Positions 46,030 through 53,161 of a stretch of 53,161 nucleotides of DNA are shown here, piece by piece; the first letter of the stretch is position 1, and each line of letters begins with the position of its first letter. The notes below the pieces were generated by a model that saw nothing but the letters and a program-made list of their open reading frames with translations, ran no database searches and had not been told where the DNA came from. The DNA is from Saccoglossus kowalevskii (Eukaryota; Hemichordata; Enteropneusta; Harrimaniidae): positions 307,259 through 360,419 of the forward strand of contig NW_003142305.1 in the NCBI RefSeq assembly GCF_000003605.2, read 5' to 3'. Both the position numbers and the translations under genes were made by a program.

Positions 46030-46107
46030 CTGTGATCTTATCCCGTAGCATCGGCTTATTATGTAAATACCAACAACTATATGCAACCATTTCACCTCAG
46101 TCGTCAT
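46030..46107 (-). CDS. Gene 2 exon 1b: alternative signal peptide
   Basis: This 26-codon exon runs MTTEVKWLHIVVGIYIIS, then RCYGIRSQ, ending in phase 0 at CAG before gtgtgt. It has a better hydrophobic core than exon 1a. The end CYGI[K/R]SQ is shared with exon 1a at protein and DNA level. It would give a 1323-residue gene 2 product. Use as an alternative first exon is inferred. Confidence 0.65.
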
Positions 46108-46204
46108 GTCGATATATTGTTTAAGTACTTGTCTTAGATAGGAATTATGACAGAAAGGGTTATGACAGAATGCTTACAATTTATATCGTTACACCATTTA
46201 GATG

Positions 46205-46250
46205 AGGGTGGGTTTTTAGACGAGGTTGCCAGCTTGCAAAATGGCCTCAT
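46205..46250 (-). promoter_or_regulatory. Conserved block upstream of exon 1b
   Basis: The minus-strand GAGGCCATTTTGCAAGCTGG, then CAACCTCGTCTAAAAA, parallels the block before exon 1a, including the shared GTCTAAAAA. It lies about 105-145 bp before the exon 1b ATG. Confidence 0.45.
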
Positions 46251-47200
46251 AATAGTTTAAGGTGTATTTGAATTATTTAATGAGGTAGAAATTATTAGGG
46301 CCGATTAACCATATGGTATATATTCTGCGTAATGTGTATTGCACGTCATGCCCCGAACTGTGTCAACCCGCCACATATGCGCCATACCCATAAATCCGAG
46401 CAAAATAATGAGCTTACAACTGTGCAGATAGGTCAAAACAATCATAAAACAACACCCTACACAGATCTGTATTGTTCTCAATGCACGTATACATATATAG
46501 AAACTACAGATTTTCCAAAAACTTCTACACACGTTGTTATGTAATATTGTATTTAAAATCGTCAATCGTCCTTTGAGAAACACCGTCAAAGATGCATTTA
46601 ATTCCATATATGGCACATCACTTCAATCCAAACATGTGTTACTTTAATCGGAATACATGCTATGCAAACAAAATACACTTTGTTATTTAACTAATATTTG
46701 TATTCCATGTTTACATATAACTAAATCTTGTTAAATAGGGATTACCTAATATCTAATTAGGCTAGTCTAGATAAATACCAAATATTTGCTTATCTGCCAT
46801 TTTCAAATACAATTAGGTAGTTCTCCCATGTGCCGCAACACATTAGATCCGAGTTTCCTGGGTGCCAGTCAGGACAGTCAGTGTGGTACAGTAAAGACCT
46901 TGTAGTAGCGATAAACAATAGTCAATAGAGAATGTTGGATAAAATATTATTTACTGTCATCTGTCATCAACATTTTATGGTGAAGGGATATCAACGTTTC
47001 CGATATTTGTAAAACTGTTCATGTGCATTTATGTCTTGATCAGAGCTACACAGGGCCTGGGTTACACCAAATCAAGTCGTCCTTGACCTACCAACCCTCC
47101 CACCACTTTTACAACTTTTAGTATCACCCTTCATACTTTGGGTAGCACCCTGCGCCGGTCCAACCAAACTAGGGGATACACACACATTATACTACCACAA
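46251..47200. other. Flank upstream of gene 2, nothing recognised
   Basis: This AT-rich DNA precedes the retroelement block. It should hold distal promoter sequence for exon 1b, but no motif stands out. Small frames here show no family signature. Confidence 0.45.
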
Positions 47201-48850
47201 TATACCGTTCGTTAGCATGTACCAGGGCTTTTATGGTAACAATCCATTTATAGTTACAACATGCAAGTTGCCTGTGTTGTTTTGTACAATGATATACAAT
47301 GTTTCTCATGGTGATGGAAGAAAAGAGATTATCAACAGATTTGCACAGTCTTTGAGAGGTGATGAACCATGCCCTCTTTCACCAACTCTGATTGGACGAA
47401 TGTCTTCCCAATGCGTAACGCATTGGCCAAGAACTACATCCATAATACCATCGTACATTCTACATGGGTCCTGCTATTTTATTCCGTTCTCACTGCAGAA
47501 CAAACATGGCATGACCATGTGCGTGTCACGCTTCATGAACCCATCCACTCAAAGCCATGCACCTTCTACAGCTCTGCCAAATCCTGGTTGTGGAGGGCCT
47601 CATCCATCACTTGTATTCAAGAAATGACCACCAGCAGCAGCAACTACTGATGCACTTGTATCATCATCAATGTGAGTGACCTGCTTAAAATGCAAAATTT
47701 AAATTCCATTTTCATGGCGTAACACTTCGACCATATCATTAGTGGCGTACTGTTCGTAGTGCACTAGTAGAGGTTGAAGCTTGGAGATCCATGGCACATA
47801 GGAATGTTTTTTTTTATCACTCTCATGTGCCCACAACCTAGGCCTGTTTGTCAGGATAGACAGACGAAGAAACCCTATTAGTAATAAAGTCAGCAAAAAA
47901 TCAACACACTGTCCCAACTCATATGCCAGAAAAGCAATCCTACCTCATAATGTCCTCAGGGACTATGTGACTTGTGTGTCACACCACTGTCAATCATCCC
48001 CTGCAACACCTGCATAAGCTCTTTGTATTGAGCAGGCAGTACATGCCTATGATGTTCTCTTATTGACTCATCATTCATCGGTCCGTTTTCTTCAAATCAC
48101 ATGACCATTGTCATGCTTAAATAATACATCTGCATTGCATACACATTCACATTGGATGTCACTGGATCTGCACTTGGGACATGTTGAACTATGTCGATAA
48201 CTACGTATCTCTGTCACTGATCTCTCAAACAAGCACTCTGGGAACTTATATTTTGTCCCAAGTGTTCTATCTTTACAATAGCACTTGCCTCACCAATGAC
48301 TGCACCAGGTCTGACTATTACTTGTCTATCAGCGGTATTGCTGATTCTCATCAGGATTCACCACACCTCATGTTGTTTAGTCACTGGGATCCACATGTAT
48401 TTGACCTGCAGGGTTCCTCAATGCAACATGTCACACTCCATGCAATCAGTATCATGTTGCACCGTGAGTGGCGTCTTGCACTTCATCTTCAATGAACTTA
48501 TCTCAGGCTCTCAGTGCATGACAAGAGTCTCTGCCCAGTTGGGACATCTGCATCAACATTATCTTATTATACATACCAGATCACCTCCCACATATCAGTC
48601 AAGAAAGTGGTTCCAGTGGTGACTAGCACTCATTGGTGTACTCATTATCAACTGCTACCACTACCAATGTGTGATACTAACATTCATTATCAAACATTGA
48701 GAGAAAGACACAGGAACTTCAATGTATTCCAATCTCTCATCCCTAGCTCCTGTGACGACAAACAACTCATCAAGGGGCGTCACTTCCATGTCTGTGAACC
48801 CATGTCCCATGGCGTACTCTGTTATGTAGTTCTCAACTTAAAATAAATAG
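47200..48850 (-). mobile_element. Heavily decayed retroelement pol-like fragment
   Basis: Reading the minus strand in several broken frames gives HGFTDMEVTPLDELFVVTG near 48810-48750. Further on, EHHRHVLPAQYKEL then LMQVLQGMIDSGV occurs near 48045-47970. The second resembles the segment just before the RT fingers in Ty3/Gypsy pol (basic-R-V-P ... L-x-x-M-L-x-x-G-V-I). What follows is too broken to identify firmly. It differs in sequence from the copy at 51 kb, so it seems to be a different family or much older. Confidence 0.5.
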
Positions 48851-50933
48851 TGAAGATTATTTTGGAAAGCATGACATAAACATCATTGTTGGAGGAATGT
48901 GAATGTTGTTGGAAGAACTACAGAACAAAACACAAAACATACAGCTCGGCGAAGTGTATTTGTAATTCGTAATATCCTTCTATGGCAATGTTGAAAAATC
49001 TAATAACGTTGAGGCGTTGTAAACCCAGTGATCAAAGTACTGAAAAACTTCGACATTGAGATGTCTTGTGTGATGTTATTTGCAATCACATCTTACAATT
49101 CTGGATTTGTGTTACCATTACATATTCAGAACTATTTTTCTTCCTACTGTGGTGATAACAAGTACATTGGTTGTAATTTTGAAATTGGTAGAATACAGTT
49201 AAGTGACATCTCAACCTTATAACGCCTGAAACAGCCACTTTGCGGCTACCTTGTAGCATCTGTAGCGTTTAATTAATTTTGTTAAATTTGACTTCAACGC
49301 AAAGAAACTATGTGTCGATTTGCACATCTTCAAACTCTTTAAAAATATTATTTTTCTCATACATCATTTTGTCCAATCTATTTCCGCTAACCATTCATGG
49401 TGATTTGCAAAGGTGTGACAGCTGCGATAATAATCAAGGTATATAATCTGCAGATTAAAATTATCTACTTGTTTAATGTTGAATTATTGTAGAACTATTT
49501 AATTTGACCTGTATGTGAAGTGTATGAGTGTTATATGCCACCTGATTACCGCGTATCTACATACCGAATACAGTATGGTTGGAGAAGCTCGTGAAGGGTG
49601 AGTCTAATCTACAGCTGAACTGATATAACGCATTGATATTTTTTCCATCTACAGATATAATTTTTGTATTTATTTGATATGGGATGAGAGCTAGCACTTA
49701 ATTCTATTGACATATGCATTTGTGATGATTCATCAATAATATTGTCTGTTACATTTCTAATTTCTATCTGTCCTTTGTCTTGGCAATATAATTGATAATT
49801 CAACATTCAGTAACAGAAAATCATGCGAGAGTGTGGCATAGTAGAATACAAATATAATTATCATTGCCCATTCTGATGCTTTGGCTGATATGAATAATGG
49901 TGATGACTGTAAACATAGAATCATGATGAAATATGATTTCGATACAAAATGCCATGTTTTCTTTAAAAATTAATTGATGACGCATGTTTTAAACAACATG
50001 TTATATCCAAACTGTTTTAATTTGGAAGCACCTCCTACGACAAACACACATGCAATGTTTCAACCTAAAAATCCTGACTATACAAGTCTTCATATACAGG
50101 ACACTTTAGTATGCCGAATACGGTATGCATCTATAATACACACAATGTTTATTATTTATTAGAAAAAAGTGCCCACACACGTCACTGTTGTTAACAGACA
50201 TATTTATTGATTTCAGTAACAACAATATTATTTATCTATATATTTTTCCAGTGTGCATACCATGTACCTGTCACAAGATGAATAACCGATGGAAACATGC
50301 ACAGTGTTGTCATCAATGCTCGAGTTTCCAGTGTTCTAATCATTAAATTCATTTTCTTAGTAGATATTATTCTATTGGAGGGGACTGAATGTTGAATTCC
50401 ATCCAAATTTGCGTTTCTCCAAGTCTCTAATAATACATAACCATGTAACTGTTTAACAATTTCATAAATATAATATGAAAACAAATATCGAAAAAAAATT
50501 AGTTTGCTACTTCTTCGAAAACTTTTTGAAATACCTTTCGTTACGATGGTGTTCATGGTGAACACTATTATATGTTGCGAATTCAAGCAACCAATCACTG
50601 GTGTCGTATGAAACGTACTAAACGTATGAAAAGTGCCATTGATAGAGCCAGCATCGGCAGTTCTATACTGCATTGTTATTTGCAGTGGCCGCCATTCATT
50701 TCAGGTTGATATGATACCAGATTTAACTCAAGCTTGTGAATTATGTGGGTTATTGTTGGTTCAGTATCCTTGTCCTATACGCCAGAAGAACTCTGGTTAT
50801 GTAAATATAATTTAAAATACCACACTTTCCGATTTGGGGAGGTGATTTTGAAAGTGTTGAAAGTAGGCAATCAAACCGTTTGAAAACATATTAGATGAAT
50901 GATCCATAGATCAATATGTCATCCACTATTGAT
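48851..50933. other. Spacer between retroelement remnants
   Basis: AT-rich DNA. The longest open frame of the whole window is here, a 145-codon minus-strand frame at 50236-50673 without any recognisable domain. Some of this may be further decayed element sequence. Confidence 0.45.
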
Positions 50934-51925
50934 TTAATGCCAGGCAGATTGCTTGGTCACTATTTCTTGGTCTTGTCTGTGCTGATACTCTTCCGGTGCT
51001 GTTGAAGTACCAAATGCCATACGTAGCCAACAGAAGCCACCAAAATGTATGTTAAAGATTGTGAGATAAGAGCCTTCTGTATACAGTTCAACATGCCAAA
51101 ACCAATGTGTGTGCATCTAATACACTGTCTAGGTTTGCATTGCTTAATTCAGGCAACACAACTTGTTGGAAATGAATAGTGACTTATCTTTAAAGCTCTG
51201 TTGTGATCGCAGGGGTCAATGCATATTCTCATCTGTCCTGGCTTTATCTCCATTACCAGACTTGATACCCATGGTGTTGGTTCGGTTACAAATGCTATTA
51301 TGTTTTCTTTTGTTAACCTGTCCAGTTCCTCTTTGAACTGTTCTTTTATAGCGACTGGAACTTTCCACAGTGTATGGACACATTATTTCACACTTGGACC
51401 TAACTCCAAGTGATATTTCTCAACTAGCACACCAGTGTCTTCAGTGTGTCAGCTTTGATTGGTTTCACCTCACTACCAGTAACTATAACTGGCACTGCTG
51501 GCTTTTTCCTTGGTGAAAGTTCCTTATTAACTATCATGATCTGCTGTGTCGCTCTGCTACCCAGTAGTGGAATGTCCATCTCATCCTTTACAGTGACACA
51601 CACCGCTATGTATTGCTTACTATTCTTGGGATTCACCATCTTTACTTTAGTTTGTCCCACTGGCTCCACTGTTGTACATAATCAGTAATCATCCAGAGCC
51701 TGTGAATTTATATTGTTCCAAATCAGCTAGTTATCCAATGGGATTATGTTACATGTAGTCTTTAAGTCCAGTTGAAACTTCACAGGATTATTATCCAAGT
51801 ACATAGCAGCATATACTTTTTTGAAAAATTCACTTTCTTAATTTGTTCTCTCACTATTGTAAGAGTTACAGTTGTTATGGCTTCATACCCACAGGCTTGT
51901 TCATCTTCAATGCTGTGGATACTTC
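50934..51925 (-). mobile_element. Decayed Ty3/Gypsy pol: protease and reverse transcriptase
   Basis: From right to left on the minus strand there is a retropepsin-like region. NNPVKFQLDLKTTCNIIPLD lies near 51800-51735; the catalytic D-T/S-G triplet is degraded to DLK. QTKVKMVNPKNSKQY and MDIPLLGSRATQQ follow at 51669-51424. The RT start follows (VPVAIKEQFKEELDRL, PTPWVSSLV, ICIDP), then FWHVEL, FNIHFGGFCWLRMAFG and TAPEEYQ near 51110-50990. Multiple stops and frameshifts make it non-functional. No LTRs were recognised. Confidence 0.85.
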
Positions 51926-51927
51926 TC

Positions 51928-51980
51928 TGTTTTGTTTTGTTTTGTTTTGCTTTATATTTATTTATTTATTTATTTATTTG
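51928..51980. repeat. (TTTTG)n and (TTTA)n simple repeats at the LINE/Gypsy junction
   Basis: Four TTTTG units are followed by about six TTTA units. On the minus strand this is an (AAAT)n(AAAAC)n tail directly after LINE 3' sequence, exactly where the Gypsy pol sequence resumes. Confidence 0.9.
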
Positions 51981-53161
51981 TTGCTACCGTTTTACACCAG
52001 GAGCTCACTGGTAAGTAAATACGACCTGCAATAAAATTATTTATTGGAAAAAGCACATACTATATAAATGAAAAAAAACAGCAAATTTAAAACTTAACGG
52101 AAGTATAAAAATGAAATTTTTAAAACTTAAAAAAAATACAAAACAATGAAACTTTTAAACTTAAAGTGAATACAGGAAATAAATATAATCTGCACAATCT
52201 TTTCTATAATCCATGGTATCAATAAGAAATTGTTTCACAACTCTATCAATTTCTTCACATATTTCATGATTGTAATGCTGAGTGCTATTGTCTAAAAGGA
52301 AACATAATAATGCTTTACCCTTTGTAATATCTTCGTAAAGATTTGCTTCACCATTTTTATATAGGATATGACTAATATTTGTCATCATAATATCTCTAAG
52401 CTCATTGTAGGTTTCACAATCTAGAACAAAGTGTGTTATCACCTTTCTTGCAGCATGGACATGTACAATCACTATTGACATTTGCCCACTTTTTTTCTCA
52501 TAAGCAAGACCTAGAGTGTATGACCTTGTTTTGAATTTAAGCTGGGCACCTTTATAATTTTAAATAACTGATTTTAAATATTTTTCTGATTTATTTGCCA
52601 TGTTTTTACTCCACTTATCTCACCAAGGACAGCCTCATTTGCAGTATTTCTGCATGCACCCAGAATGAATTTTCCTGTCATATGCTGCTTTTTTCTAAAC
52701 TCTCTTTGTCTCACTAAGTATCAGGATTTTCCCAGCATACTCTAAAGCTGGCCTTAATACCTGGTTCCATGGTGGCAAACCATATTCTACTCTATTAATA
52801 TTTCCATGACCACAAAGTATTGCTTTCATAACTGGAAATAAGGCATTACATTTTTCTATTATTTTTGTACAGTGGGTGTGATCTCTTACAATGCCAGAAA
52901 ATTGTATTGTTAAATTTGAGGTTCCTGATGAAGAATTTGGAGTGCTCCAGTTTCATTTTTCTTCGGGTTACACTGGCTGTCAAATATTTTGATGATATCT
53001 TCAGTTTTCTGTTAGCTTCTTGTCCATCGAACTGCATGGTTTCATACATTTCGCACCACCACCTGCCTATGAAGTAGAGAAACAACTTGTCAACATATAG
53101 TTGTAATTCTTCTTTCCATCTTTTCCCTCTTTTGCAAATTCTTTGGACTAACATCCAGCTT
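51981..53161 (-). mobile_element. LINE (non-LTR retrotransposon) 3' part, runs off the window
   Basis: The minus strand gives, from the window edge, a basic 102-codon frame (53154-52846: RWKEELQLYVDKLF, YETMQFDGQE). It then gives NRVEYGLPPWNQVLRPALEY, TANEAVLGEISG and a terminal frame 52481-52161 with VITHFVLDCETYNELRD. That order (A-x-L-G-E then a Cys/His-type H-F-L-x-C-x-x-Y-x-x-x-R end) is the C-terminal part of LINE reverse transcriptase proteins. A 180-bp 3' UTR and an (AAAT)n tail follow. Stops and frameshifts show decay. The 5' part lies beyond the window. Confidence 0.78.

Noticed and set aside
1..53161. CRISPR arrays, tRNA or rRNA genes, bacterial operons.
   Set aside because: Repeats here are minisatellites without unique spacers. 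No cloverleaf-forming tRNA or rRNA sequence was recognised, and gene structure is clearly that of an animal nucleus.

Overview
This window is intron-rich, AT-rich nuclear DNA from an animal. The evidence is two multi-exon genes for secreted mosaic proteins (EGF, kringle, WSC, C-type lectin, reprolysin, TSP1 and CUB modules), GT-AG introns of about 0.1-6.6 kb, and remnants of several animal retroelement classes. I cannot name the species. A non-vertebrate metazoan is my inference.

Left part (1-7236) shows no gene I can support, only a (TG)n tract. Gene 1 (plus strand, coding 7237-21879) resolves into 14 exons whose reading phases all join. They give a 707-residue secreted protein: signal peptide, EGF-like, kringle, WSC and three C-type lectin-like domains. 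Most modules are bounded by phase-1 introns, as expected for exon shuffling. Its introns hold a hAT-type non-autonomous element, a small palindromic GC-rich element and a decayed antisense reverse transcriptase.

Gene 2 (minus strand, coding 44855 down to 22800) resolves into 29 exons, again in phase throughout, giving 1322 residues. It is a complete ADAMTS metalloprotease: signal peptide, prodomain with cysteine switch, reprolysin domain with an intact zinc site, disintegrin-like, TSP1, Cys-rich and spacer regions, three more TSP1 repeats, and three C-terminal CUB domains. C-terminal CUBs are otherwise typical of ADAMTS13, which has two. Two signal-peptide first exons (44781-44855 and 46030-46107) lie 1.2 kb apart. 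They share coding ends and an upstream block, so the gene appears to have duplicated alternative promoters and first exons. One intron uses a GC-AG splice pair.

The two genes are convergent, with stop codons 920 bp apart. Both encode secreted, matrix-type mosaic proteins; a joint function is only a guess.

Right end (about 47.2-53.16 kb) is a graveyard of minus-strand retroelements: a second pol-like fragment, a decayed Ty3/Gypsy protease plus reverse transcriptase, and a LINE 3' end whose simple-repeat tail abuts the Gypsy copy, suggesting nested insertion. The most interesting points are the two new domain architectures and the duplicated first exons.
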